Source: a virus. Taken from it: a DNA stretch of 64,000 nt. Position numbers and translations under genes: made by a program. Below the pieces are notes generated by a model. The model saw only the letters and a program-made list of their open reading frames with translations. It was not told the DNA's origin and searched no databases. The stretch is from IMG/VR virus record IMGVR_UViG_3300008266_007780, positions 1 to 64,000 of that record; one strand, written 5' to 3'. This document shows, in pieces, positions 8,305-18,900 of this stretch (position 1 is the stretch's first letter; each line of letters opens with the position of its first letter).

Positions 8305-8319
8305 AATTTTTCGTATATT
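8305..8319 (+). promoter_or_regulatory. Candidate phage promoter element upstream of the tail genes
   Basis: AATTTTTCGTATATT lies between the terminator at 8.25 kb and the ATG at 8333. It is a variant of the AATTTAGTATATT motif at 6.22 and 24.21 kb, with two extra bases in the middle. The position (after a terminator, 13 bases before a start) is what a promoter for the next unit would need. Confidence 0.4.
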
Positions 8320-8332
8320 AAATAGAGTATAG

Positions 8333-8920
8333 ATGGTTACAAAAGAATATAAAGAACCAAATGTAAAGGCACCAAGATTCAGACAAAACGGTGTGAGTAT
8401 TATAGATGCTGAGTTTTTAAAACAGTTAAAACAAAAGTATCCTAAGTATGCAAACCTTACTGAATCTGAGATAAATAAAATTGTTAAAACATTTAATGAA
8501 ACTGTTTGGAAGGAAGTAATAGAAACTAGAGACGGGGTTCAACTTCCAGAAGGAATAGGAATAATTTTTATTGGCACTTGTCAATCTCCATTTAGACAAA
8601 ACATAGATTTTGCAAAGTCTAAAAAATATGGAGTAACAGTCACTAATAAAAATTGGGAAACTGATGGTAAGCTAGCTAAGATATTTTATACAAGCTATAG
8701 TACCAACTTTAAGTTTCAAAATAGAGAGTGTTGGGGTTTTATTCCTTGTAGAAACTTTAAAAGGAGTGTAGCCAAAACATACCCAGAAAACTGGACAATA
8801 TATGTTCAAGTAGATTCTGTTAAAAAACTTAGAGAGAAGTATAAGAAACAGATATACAAAGAACGTATGCAGATGGATACACTAATGAGACTTGATACAT
8901 ATAACGAGCTTGATTTATGA
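8333..8920 (+). CDS. IHF/HU-like virion protein
   Basis: A 195-aa protein. Residues ~40-85 resemble the HU/IHF fold core: LTESEINKIVKTFNETVWKE followed by VIETRDGVQLPEGIGIIFIG, as in the helix-turn-helix-strand start of HU proteins. The expected DNA-binding arm is replaced by an unusual region (SPFRQNIDFAKSKKYG), and a charged helical C-terminus (KLREKYKKQIYKERMQMD) is added. IHF-like proteins are known in the tail region of crAss-like phages, where the fold appears to be used structurally. It overlaps the next gene by four bases (ATGA). DNA binding cannot be excluded. Confidence 0.55.
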   Translation: MVTKEYKEPNVKAPRFRQNGVSIIDAEFLKQLKQKYPKYANLTESEINKIVKTFNETVWKEVIETRDGVQLPEGIGIIFIGTCQSPFRQNIDFAKSKKYGVTVTNKNWETDGKLAKIFYTSYSTNFKFQNRECWGFIPCRNFKRSVAKTYPENWTIYVQVDSVKKLREKYKKQIYKERMQMDTLMRLDTYNELDL

Positions 8921-9588
8921 CAACAATAGGAGAAGCAATATCAAGAGTAAGAAATACACTTAAAGCAGTTAAGGAAGATCCATTCCTAACTGATAGAACT
9001 ATTTACTTTGCTATAATCAAATACGGTAAAACTCTCCTTAAGAGAGAAGACAATCAAAACAGACTAATGAAGATTAGTTCTCTTTTTACAAATCTTCCTT
9101 TTGTTGAGCTTATTGAAGTTGATAAGATTGAGGCACAGTGTACAGGTGTCTACTCAGGTTGTACTATTAAACGTACTAAAGAAAAACTCCCTCAACTTTT
9201 TGAAGGTATGTTTGGCCCAGTTCTGAGAACAGTGTCATCCATTGATGGTGAGATTGAGCTTATGAGAACAGAACCGGGTACTTATGTTTCTATGACTAAG
9301 ACTACTAACTTCAAGTATAATAAGAAAAAGTATTTCTGGTATTTAAACGGTTACTTGTACTTACCCAATGTAGAGTGGGAAGCAATTAAAGTTGAAGGAA
9401 TATTTGAAGGTGACAGAGCAGACTTCTTGTGTGCACCAGAAGGACAATGTGTGGCAAAACAAGATCAGCAACTTCCTTTTCCTGAATATTTATTTTCAGA
9501 AATTGAACAGTTCACAATACAAGAACTTAGTATGCTTGCTAAGTTACCAGTAGATGGTGAAGATGATAGTCAAAATATACTTAGATAA
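8917..9588 (+). CDS. Probable tail ring / stabilisation protein
   Basis: A 223-aa protein with a helical N-terminus (TIGEAISRVRNTLKAV, then LTDRTIYFAIIKYGKTLLKRE), a beta-rich middle containing two Cys pairs, and an acidic helical C-terminus (YLFSEIEQFTIQELSMLAKL). The N-terminal arrangement resembles P22 gp4-like connector proteins and the crAss-like tail stabilisation family. It overlaps the previous gene (ATGA) and the next (TAATG), indicating translational coupling. No enzyme motif is present. Confidence 0.55.
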   Translation: MTTIGEAISRVRNTLKAVKEDPFLTDRTIYFAIIKYGKTLLKREDNQNRLMKISSLFTNLPFVELIEVDKIEAQCTGVYSGCTIKRTKEKLPQLFEGMFGPVLRTVSSIDGEIELMRTEPGTYVSMTKTTNFKYNKKKYFWYLNGYLYLPNVEWEAIKVEGIFEGDRADFLCAPEGQCVAKQDQQLPFPEYLFSEIEQFTIQELSMLAKLPVDGEDDSQNILR

Positions 9589-10631
9589 TGGACTTTAATT
9601 ATACACTAAAATACCGCACGTTTGATCAACTGTTTGAAGATGTAACAGTTGACTTCAACACGTATGCTCTTGAGAATATGCTAGATCCTCAAACACTAAT
9701 TAAAGTTGCTAGAAGGATAAACTATGATTTAGGATTGAGAGTAAACCAAACAAGAGAGACTATACTTGAAGTTGAACACGGTAGAGTAAAGCTTCCTGAT
9801 AACTTTTATACATTCAACTTTGCACTTATCTGTGGAGAGTATGAAGTAAGGACTGGTTATAATATTGGAGGAACTAATGTTCAAGAAGTACCATATCAAG
9901 AAACACCACTTAGTGTAGATACATGTAATGCACCTACAGTAAATTGTTCTGTGTGTAACTCTCATCCCTGTAATAACACAGCAGGATGTTTAGGACAAGT
10001 AAGACCTCCAGGTGATTATATTCCTGGACAGTATGATCCTAACTCACCTTATGGAAATACATGTATAAGACCACGTGTATTTATGAATTGTAAAGGTGAC
10101 TCATATGAGCTTATACAGATTGTTAATGCGGCTCAAACTAGATTATATAGAGTGCTTATTCCACTTAGGATGAAGGCTAGTCAAAATATAGAATGTGACT
10201 GCCCTAATCTTTACTTTAATACTCCCAATGAAGGATGGATAAAAGATGGATTCTTGTTTACATCTTTTGTTACCGGTAAAGTATATCTTAACTACCAAAG
10301 TACATTAGAAGATGATGAGGGTAACCTTCTTGTTCCAGACCATGAACTTCTTAATGAGTATTATGAATATGCACTCAAGCAAAGAATACTTGAGAATCTA
10401 TATCTTAATGGTGAAGATGTAAGTCAAAAAATTGCACTTATAGAACAAAGATTAAGAGCTGCTAGAAACCAAGCAGTAAGTTTGGTTAATACACCTAACT
10501 TTGAAGAGATGAAGAAGGTGTGGTGGAATAACCGTAAAGCAATGTATGGTAAGTACTATAACATGTTTAAGAGTTACAATGTTGATCCTCTATATTATAA
10601 GTATCATACAGGTAATGTAATTGTAAGGTAA
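9588..10631 (+). CDS. Probable tail ring / hub protein
   Basis: A 347-aa protein starting with TFDQLFEDVTVDFNTYALEN and IKVARRINYDLGLRVNQT, a helical entry typical of ring or connector proteins. A dense Cys cluster follows (CNAPTVNCSVCNSHPCNN, residues ~119-135). The C-terminal third is helical and charged (YEYALKQRILENLYLNGED, then IALIEQRLRAARNQA). It is coupled to the 223-aa gene through TAATG and lies directly before the giant muzzle gene. The Cys cluster may bind metal or form disulfides. Role inferred from position and overall make-up. Confidence 0.5.
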   Translation: MDFNYTLKYRTFDQLFEDVTVDFNTYALENMLDPQTLIKVARRINYDLGLRVNQTRETILEVEHGRVKLPDNFYTFNFALICGEYEVRTGYNIGGTNVQEVPYQETPLSVDTCNAPTVNCSVCNSHPCNNTAGCLGQVRPPGDYIPGQYDPNSPYGNTCIRPRVFMNCKGDSYELIQIVNAAQTRLYRVLIPLRMKASQNIECDCPNLYFNTPNEGWIKDGFLFTSFVTGKVYLNYQSTLEDDEGNLLVPDHELLNEYYEYALKQRILENLYLNGEDVSQKIALIEQRLRAARNQAVSLVNTPNFEEMKKVWWNNRKAMYGKYYNMFKSYNVDPLYYKYHTGNVIVR

Positions 10632-10633
10632 TC

Positions 10634-13600
10634 ATGGCAAAAAAATCTGGACCTCAAAATATAATACAAACTGTTACTGAAACTTTTATAAAAGGTCTCA
10701 ATAAGGATTCTGATCCATCATTTGTTACAGATGGAATGTGGACTCATGCTCGTAATGCAGTTAACAATACTGCTGAGGGAGACTTAGGTACAATATCAAA
10801 TGAAGCTGCCAATTATATTTGTGGTATTTCAGGAGAGACTATTACTAACGGGAAAAAGGTGATAGTAGGGACTATACATCTTTACAGTGACAAATGGGTG
10901 ATTTTTACTGCTGTACATGTGCCTGGTCAACTTGCATCTATAAACTCAGAGATAGGATTATTTGAAGAAGATGTTTGTAGATACAGACCTATTGTACAAG
11001 ATCCTTGTCTTAACCTTAATGAACTAAATCTTATTACGGGTGCATCAAGAGAAAAAGAAGATTGTTCTTGGGCAGTATATTTTGCAGATGCATTAAACCC
11101 AGATAGATATCTCAACATAGGTGATCCACAGACTTGGCCTTCTGATGACTATGAATGGATAGGAAATAACACTTATGCTAATACTGCAGGAAACACAAAA
11201 CAATGGCCAGGAGTTCCTTGGAATCAAGAGTGTAATATTGTTGATAGCTGTACAATATGTACTAACCTTACTACATTAAATTGTGATAAACTTAGACTAG
11301 CACGTTTAATGAAGACACCATGCCTTAATCTTAGATTTGGTAAAGCAGGTGGTACTTTATTTAATGGATCATATTCAGCTTGTATTGCGTATAGTATAAA
11401 AGGAGAAAAGGTTACTGACTGGTTCTCTCCAAGTAACGTACAACCTATTTGGTTTGAGTCTGAACCACAAGGTGCCTTAGAACTAGAAGTAGAAGCAGAT
11501 GATGAACATTTTGATGAATTTATACTTTGTATAATTCAATATGTAAATCAGAATACAGTAGCTAAACGTTATGGTATTTATTCTACTAAAACTAATATAA
11601 TCTATATTGATCAAATCAAAACAGAGTTAATAACGGAACCTATTGATTTTTTACCGGTTCAGACACCTGTATTTGAAAGATCTGATCAAATGATAGAGGT
11701 TAATAATTATCTTTTAAGAGTTGGTCCCAGATCAAAATTTGATTTTAATTATCAACCACTTGCAAATTTAATTAAGGCAGATTGGGTATCAGTAGAATAT
11801 CCTGAAGACTATTATATTAAAGGAGGTTCTAATACAAGTTATCTCCGTGATGAGACGTATGCCTTCTTTATCCGTTGGGTATATGATACTGGAGATAAAT
11901 CTTCATCTTATCACATACCTGGAAGAGCACCAAGAAATTTTCAAGGACAGCTTGAAACAGTTCCTTATAATGATATAAACACATTGTTTAGTACTCCTTC
12001 AGATCAAGAACAATTATTTGAAGTAATAAATACTGCCTCAATAACATCATTAACACAATCTACATTACCGGATGGAGGAGTTGTTATTGCATCAGGTGAT
12101 ATGGGATATTGGGAGTCATCAGAAATATATCCTGATAACAGACCTGATATATGGAACTCAACATATCATTGTTGGACAGGTACATCTAATACTGATTATG
12201 ATCTTTGTGGAAAACCTATAAGACATCATAAGTTTCCTGAAAACTTTATTTATGATACACAAACAGATGTTACGTGTCATTTTTCTTCTGGTGGTAACGC
12301 AGGTACACTAGGAGCAACAAATACTATTAGACTCATGGGAGTGGTGTTTAAAAACATTACTTACCCTAAAGATAATGATGGTAATGATATACCAGGAATT
12401 GTAGGATATGAAATTCTTAGAGGATCAAGAGAAGGTAACAGAACTATAATTGCAAAAGGAATGCTAAACAATCTTAGAACATATAAGATTGTTGGTCAGG
12501 CCGCTGCTGATAAAACACAGGGTCTTTACCCTAATTATCCTTATAATACAATTTATCCACAACAATATTCAGGTAGCTTTACTGACCCATATATCAAAAC
12601 GGTAGATGAAAACGGTAATGTATTGTATGATTACCAACAAGTGCCAAGAGATGTAATGACATTTCATGCACCAGACTTAAATTTTAAAAACCCATATCTG
12701 TCTAGTACAGAACTTAAGTTATACGGCAGCCTATATGGAAATTCAACACAAAAGTTTATATATCCTAATCAACATCCAGAACATAAACTTATAAGTAATA
12801 TAGTTGCAACTGTTGCATTTGTGGGTGGAGCAATTGAAGCTATCATATCTCTTGTTGGTAAAAGAACATTTAATTCTCCTGAAATAGAAGCTGCAATGCA
12901 AAATATACCAGGAGGTGCTGTAGTAGGTAACGCAGCACAATCTGCAGCAATTGCAGGATTAAGTGCACCTGGAGGACCAATCTTTTTATATAACAGTTTC
13001 TTAGGAAACTACTATGGTAACCTTGTTCCATTAGCAGATGCAGTTTTAGCATTAGGAGGTGGTTATGGTGCTACATCATATGCAACTGCACAAGATTCAT
13101 TAATTCAAGCAATAAGCAGTACATCATCAGTTACAGGTCTTGGTCCAATACTACCTGCAGGTTCTATTGAAGCACCAGACTTTGCTTATGCTCCTGGTTT
13201 CTTAAGAGCAATTGGTGGACTACAATATGTATTGTATTATTTTGCGGAAGGTTCAGATCTTATATTTAGATTATTCTATGCATTTATGCCATACAGGCAA
13301 TATGCATTACAAATGATTTCTGAAGGATTTTATTCTGATATGGCTTTTGCCCCAAGTGCAAATGGTAAAAGATATAAAATTGCTGATTCATTTTACTTAA
13401 GAAATAATATCCAAAGAGTACCACGCTATTTTGAAAACAACACTACCAATGATTTTATAGCTTATAGCATAAACAATATTAATAGACCTGAGACAGCTTT
13501 TATTAGAACTACAAATGGTGCTGGAGTAACAACAGGTCCAGCATACATAACAGGTGCACAACAAGATAGCTCATTAGTTACTCTAAGCAATCCTTATCAA

Positions 13601-15922
13601 AATGATTTAGGACCAACTTTTAAGGATCCGCAAATTGAGTTTTCTAAAAATATTGCAAGTCATTATGCTGCTATAAAAGTAAGAATCAGAAGTCAGTATG
13701 GACAACTTGAGTCTATTAAACAAATACCTATTACACCTTGTGAACAAAAGTTTAATTATTTTGATTTACCTGCTTCAATAGTAGGTGGTACTCTTGCATG
13801 TCCACAACAGTATGTACAAAAGAAAATACGTACAACTCCAGTTATATTTGGTGGTGACACATATGTTTGTAGATACACAGAAAAAAATACAATGCTGTTT
13901 TTCTGGGAATGGTTATATGCACAACCATTTGGTATAGAGTATGATTATTTCCAAAGACAAAATATTGCACAACCTAGGTTCTGGTTAAACAGTCAAAAGT
14001 ATGATTTTAATGGGGCACTAGCCGAAATCACAGATTTAAGTAACTTAACCACACCGTCTACAGGTGTACTTCCTCAAAGTTATTTTAATCTTGATAATGA
14101 AAACTATAATTATTCTAATGATGATCCCGGTAACTATCCAGGTTTCTTTGGTGTAAAAGAATCATTTTTCTATTTGGCTGTATCTGGTGTAAGAGACTTT
14201 TTTGTAGAAACAGAAATACTAGTCAACTTCAGAAACCAAGGTCTTACTGATGGTGAAAAATATTACAACCCATATGGGTTTGGTGAACTAACTGCCATGT
14301 TTAATATGAACCCTAGTATAATTACACGGGGAGATTATTATGCATATGATCAGTCATTAAGTATATCAAAGTTTTATACAGATTATTTTTCAAGAGGTAA
14401 CTTACAAAATAGATACTATGATCCTAAAGTATCTAGCTTGTGCTACACATATTATCCAGACAGAATTTTATATTCTTTCCCTACTGCAGATCCTGTAGGA
14501 AGACCAATTAATAATTCTTTTGATGGTTGGTTTTTATATCTAGCAAGTAACTATAGAGAGTTTAAAGATCAAATATCTGCAGTTAAGAACTTTGCTAAAA
14601 CAGGTATACTCATTACATTTAAAAACTCAAGTCCTGTTGTATTCCAAGGAGTTGACCAATTAGAAACAGATGCAGGTACAAAGATTACAATAGGTGACGG
14701 GGGACTTTTTGCACAAGCACCACAGAATCTTATTATAGCTGACAAACCATATGAATATGGTTCATGTCAAAACGCAAGGTCAATTATATCTACTCCTGCA
14801 GGTACATACTACGTTTCTCAGAATCAAGGAAAAATAATGTCATTTGCCGGGTCTCTTGATGAGATCTCTCAACTAGGTATGAAGTGGTGGTTTACATTAT
14901 ATCTTCCTTATCAGTTAATTAAAGACTTCCCTGATTATCCACATACAGACAATCCTGTTGCAGGTATAGGATGTCAGGCAATATATGATAACTTAAACTC
15001 TGTACTGTACTTTACAAAAAAAGATTACAGACTTAAAGATAGTTTTGAAGGAAGAGTTGTTTATGATCCTAGTACTAATGATTTTGTCATAGACAAAATA
15101 GCAAGATTTAAACTTAATGATCCAGACAATCCAGCATTTGAATCTGCATCATGGACACTAAGCTTTGATCCTAAGTCTAAGTTTTGGATTTCTTTCCATG
15201 ACTGGCATCCTGATTTACTTATGCCAGGTAAGAATACTTTCTTAAGTACTAAGCTTAATGGTATATGGAAACATAATTATCAGTGTGATAGATTCTGTAA
15301 TTACTATGGAGTTGATTATCCGTTTGAAATTGAAATGCCAATTTCTTTAGGCCAAACTGTTACTACATTAAAAAGTATAGAATATATACTAGAGGCATAC
15401 AGAAGGAAGAAAGGAAACTGTATTGATCAGTTCCATGTACTAGATTATAACTTTGATAGGGCAGTAGTATATAATACAGAACAGGTCTCAGGTTATCTTA
15501 ATCTCAACCTGTTCCCCAAGAATAATGTTGCACTATCACTTCAGTATCCACAAGTAAATCTTGATTCTATAGATATATTATTCTCTAAAGAAGAACAGAA
15601 GTATAGATTTAACCAGTTCTGGGATATAACAAAAGACCGTGGAGAGTTTCCTATTGGTTCAGACTATCCACCAACAGGACCTGTAATACCAGGTACAACA
15701 ATACTTGACGGCCCAACTGAATCACAAAATATGTGGATCACGGAAGCTAATGGTTATGTTAGAGATCTTAACCCGGATAATCTAAACTATTCTAAACCTG
15801 AACTTCAAAGAAAAAGGTTTAGACATTACTTAAATTTCTTATATTTATCTAAGGCTGTATCTAATGATACAAACATGATACTTAAAATACTAAATACAAA
15901 GAACACATATTCTCCTAGGTAA
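10634..15922 (+). CDS. Probable tail muzzle/nozzle protein (1,762 aa)
   Basis: A 1,762-aa mostly beta-rich protein with many aromatic and Asn residues, as expected for a P22 gp10-like tail nozzle; in crAss-like phages a giant muzzle protein follows the ring genes. The N-terminus (ETFIKGLNKDSDPSFVTDGM and WTHARNAVNN) is of a kind common at the start of phage tail-tube proteins. Residues ~715-820 stand out: two hydrophobic, Gly/Ala-rich segments (VATVAFVGGAIEAIISLVG; later AAQSAAIAGLSAPGG and ADAVLALGGGYGA) that could insert into or cross a membrane. The gene starts two bases after the previous stop and ends in TAATG coupled to the first cargo gene. No catalytic motif is visible. Confidence 0.6.
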   Translation: MAKKSGPQNIIQTVTETFIKGLNKDSDPSFVTDGMWTHARNAVNNTAEGDLGTISNEAANYICGISGETITNGKKVIVGTIHLYSDKWVIFTAVHVPGQLASINSEIGLFEEDVCRYRPIVQDPCLNLNELNLITGASREKEDCSWAVYFADALNPDRYLNIGDPQTWPSDDYEWIGNNTYANTAGNTKQWPGVPWNQECNIVDSCTICTNLTTLNCDKLRLARLMKTPCLNLRFGKAGGTLFNGSYSACIAYSIKGEKVTDWFSPSNVQPIWFESEPQGALELEVEADDEHFDEFILCIIQYVNQNTVAKRYGIYSTKTNIIYIDQIKTELITEPIDFLPVQTPVFERSDQMIEVNNYLLRVGPRSKFDFNYQPLANLIKADWVSVEYPEDYYIKGGSNTSYLRDETYAFFIRWVYDTGDKSSSYHIPGRAPRNFQGQLETVPYNDINTLFSTPSDQEQLFEVINTASITSLTQSTLPDGGVVIASGDMGYWESSEIYPDNRPDIWNSTYHCWTGTSNTDYDLCGKPIRHHKFPENFIYDTQTDVTCHFSSGGNAGTLGATNTIRLMGVVFKNITYPKDNDGNDIPGIVGYEILRGSREGNRTIIAKGMLNNLRTYKIVGQAAADKTQGLYPNYPYNTIYPQQYSGSFTDPYIKTVDENGNVLYDYQQVPRDVMTFHAPDLNFKNPYLSSTELKLYGSLYGNSTQKFIYPNQHPEHKLISNIVATVAFVGGAIEAIISLVGKRTFNSPEIEAAMQNIPGGAVVGNAAQSAAIAGLSAPGGPIFLYNSFLGNYYGNLVPLADAVLALGGGYGATSYATAQDSLIQAISSTSSVTGLGPILPAGSIEAPDFAYAPGFLRAIGGLQYVLYYFAEGSDLIFRLFYAFMPYRQYALQMISEGFYSDMAFAPSANGKRYKIADSFYLRNNIQRVPRYFENNTTNDFIAYSINNINRPETAFIRTTNGAGVTTGPAYITGAQQDSSLVTLSNPYQNDLGPTFKDPQIEFSKNIASHYAAIKVRIRSQYGQLESIKQIPITPCEQKFNYFDLPASIVGGTLACPQQYVQKKIRTTPVIFGGDTYVCRYTEKNTMLFFWEWLYAQPFGIEYDYFQRQNIAQPRFWLNSQKYDFNGALAEITDLSNLTTPSTGVLPQSYFNLDNENYNYSNDDPGNYPGFFGVKESFFYLAVSGVRDFFVETEILVNFRNQGLTDGEKYYNPYGFGELTAMFNMNPSIITRGDYYAYDQSLSISKFYTDYFSRGNLQNRYYDPKVSSLCYTYYPDRILYSFPTADPVGRPINNSFDGWFLYLASNYREFKDQISAVKNFAKTGILITFKNSSPVVFQGVDQLETDAGTKITIGDGGLFAQAPQNLIIADKPYEYGSCQNARSIISTPAGTYYVSQNQGKIMSFAGSLDEISQLGMKWWFTLYLPYQLIKDFPDYPHTDNPVAGIGCQAIYDNLNSVLYFTKKDYRLKDSFEGRVVYDPSTNDFVIDKIARFKLNDPDNPAFESASWTLSFDPKSKFWISFHDWHPDLLMPGKNTFLSTKLNGIWKHNYQCDRFCNYYGVDYPFEIEMPISLGQTVTTLKSIEYILEAYRRKKGNCIDQFHVLDYNFDRAVVYNTEQVSGYLNLNLFPKNNVALSLQYPQVNLDSIDILFSKEEQKYRFNQFWDITKDRGEFPIGSDYPPTGPVIPGTTILDGPTESQNMWITEANGYVRDLNPDNLNYSKPELQRKRFRHYLNFLYLSKAVSNDTNMILKILNTKNTYSPR

Positions 15923-18900
15923 TGGGCTACAACAAGAAAGTTTTATCAGAGGCAACAAAAAAGTTAAACAAGCCATCAAAAAAAAAGGTTGCTAATAATG
16001 ACCTAATTCCTTTTGTATCTACTTCTGGATATAAACAAGGAGAGCCACCGGCAGGAACCAATTATAGAATTCCAAGCAATACTATATATAATCCAACACC
16101 TTATAATATACTAGCTGTTGCATCTACTGGTGAAGAAAGAATAATACCTGCTGGAGATACTAGTAATCAAACTTTTGACGGAGCAGAATATGTAGATGAG
16201 TATGAGTTAAAAAAAGGAGGTCAAAAAACTAATACTAAAAAGTATTCAAGAAGTCTCTCTGCTACTAATAAGTTGTTTGACAAAAATCCATTATTCAAAA
16301 AGCCTAAATCAAAGAAAAAGAAAATCTTTGATCCTAATGCTAAGTACTATCAAGGAGGTGGAGAAACAGACTCTTGGGGAAGAAAATCAGATTCACCATG
16401 GTATGGGTTTGATCCTGATAAAAAACAGTTTACTACTAAAGACCAATGGGGGAGATCTCCAGGAGATGAATGGTACGGATTTAATCCTGATAATAAAACA
16501 TGGACAAAAGGAACTAAAGCTCAACAAGCAGTTGAAAACAAACAATCTCAACAAGAGAGGTATAAAACTTTATATGAGCCCCTTGAAAATAAATTTTACG
16601 AATCTATTGAAACAGATGATGACTTCTTTAGCTTGCCTGTAAACAATCAAGATTTTATTGGTTCATTATTTATTGAAGATGATAAAAGAAATATTCCACC
16701 TGCTCCTAAAGAAATAGAACAGTATAAAAAAGATGGGTATGTAGTAGAAGAATTGCCTAAAGCTCAAACTGGCAAAGTTGTAAGATGTCCTGAAGGTTAT
16801 ACGTATGATCTAAAAATAAAAAAATGTGTTTCAGATTATGAAAGAGTAGAATATGGATATCCTGAAGGTACAGATATAAGAGATTTACATTCAGTACATG
16901 ATATCTGGCCTACAGAATATAGTAGGGAGTTTACTCACATTAATCAGCCAATATATATTAAACCAATACAGCAAAAAGACTTAGTATATGGTGCAGGTGA
17001 TTATCAAACAATAAATATTTATCCAGATATTAACTATAAGCTTGCTGTTGACCCCTCAAAAGCAGAAGGATATGATGAAGCTACAAATACATACTATGTT
17101 CCTTCTGAAAACACACATCAGTATAAAAAATATAAAGAGTGGGAAAAAGCAAAAGAGCTTGAAAAACAAAATCTAGCAGTAGCTCAAGAATTAGTTAATA
17201 CTGGTAAGTTTAAACTTGAAAACATAAATGATGAATTAAATAAGAAAGTTCAAGAAAATTATGCAAATCCCGCATATATACCAGATGATCAGTTTTACAA
17301 ATCAGGTCCAAAACAAAGATATGAAAGCTATCTAAAAACAAATTGTCCTGAGTGTTCATTTGGTCATGGAGAGTCCGTATACTATGACAAAGATTTTGTA
17401 TATAGAAAAACTAATCCTTCATTAGGTGGCTATGAAAGTGTTAATAAATCTATTAAACCAATTGCCAAAAGAATAAGAGAAAATGTTGAACCTAGTTTAG
17501 TTGATATTGAAAAGCCAGAAAAGAAATACAGATATGGTGTATGGAGTATAAGTGGAGGAGACAATGAGCAACCGGCTCCTGAGTTTCCAATGCCAGAACG
17601 AGAAGAAACAAGCCAACCTACAGAAAGCTTAAAAGAAAAATATGCAAGAGAAAGAGAAGAGTATAGACAAAAGAATCTTCAAGGCAAACAGCAATACGGA
17701 GGTGTAAGAAGCTTTCAAAAAGGAGGTATGTACTATACATATCCCGGAAGTGAAGGTGTTTATAGAAAGGTTGGAAATAAGTGGGAAGTAGACTGGAACA
17801 GAGCGGGTAACTTTCAACCATTATCAAAAGGAGATGTGGCAGAGAGAACTGCTAAGTTAAACAAAGGGGCTAAGCAACTTTTTGATCAAGACTACTATGA
17901 CCTCGTTGAAAATAGAAATCAAGCTTTTCAAAGTGCACCCGCAAAACAAGTTGCTAAAAAACCTACTGCTCAACAGATAGCTGCACAGAAAGTTTTTGAC
18001 AAAGATTTTAAAGTAACTGGTAAATCTAACTATGAAAAAGTAGAAGATCAAATTCAAAAAGATATTCAGGAAGCAAAGAAACTTTATGAGCAAAGTGGTT
18101 TAGAATGGACTAAAGCTGAAAGCACAACTTATTTTAATGCTCCTGAAAATCCAACTTTTGGAGATTATGCTGGTAAAGTTTGGGATATAATAACAAATCC
18201 AATTGACTACTTTAATTACTCTGTAGCAACAGGAGATATGATGAATGCTCCATGGAATATTACAGACTATGAAAGAGCTTTAGATAAACTAGGTGAAGAA
18301 GATCCAATACTTAGTAGAAATGCTGTTGGTAAAGGATTAGATTTTGCAAGTTATTTTAATCCTGCTACTGCTGCATTGCAAGCAATTAAAACTGCAGCAG
18401 AAATTCCTGGCCTTATAGGTAAAGCAAGACAAACAGGTGACTGGTCAGATGCAGGTTGGGCATTAGGAGAAACAGCTCTTGAAATGATACCTGGTATGGG
18501 TGCTATAGATGATATTACTAAAGGTGTAAAAAAAGTATATAATACTGCAAAACCAGTAGCACAAACTATTGGAGAGGGAGCATATTATTTTGGTAAAAAT
18601 GTTGGAGAATCTTTAACACCAGGTATATTAAGAAAGTATAGGAAAAAAAGTGAGAAGTTAGCTTTTGAAAGAGCTGAACTTCAAGATAAAAGTCTTGAGT
18701 TATGGAAACAAAATCAGGAAATAGAAAGAGACATAATTACAGCAAAGTATAAACTTCATCAATTAAAAAGTAATCGAACTCAAGATATAGCTACCAAACA
18801 ACAAATAATTAAACTACAAGATAAAATAGATGAACTAAGTAGATTAAGAAATAATGCAAAATTAGTTGATGATAAAATTTTATACAGCGAAGAACTATCT

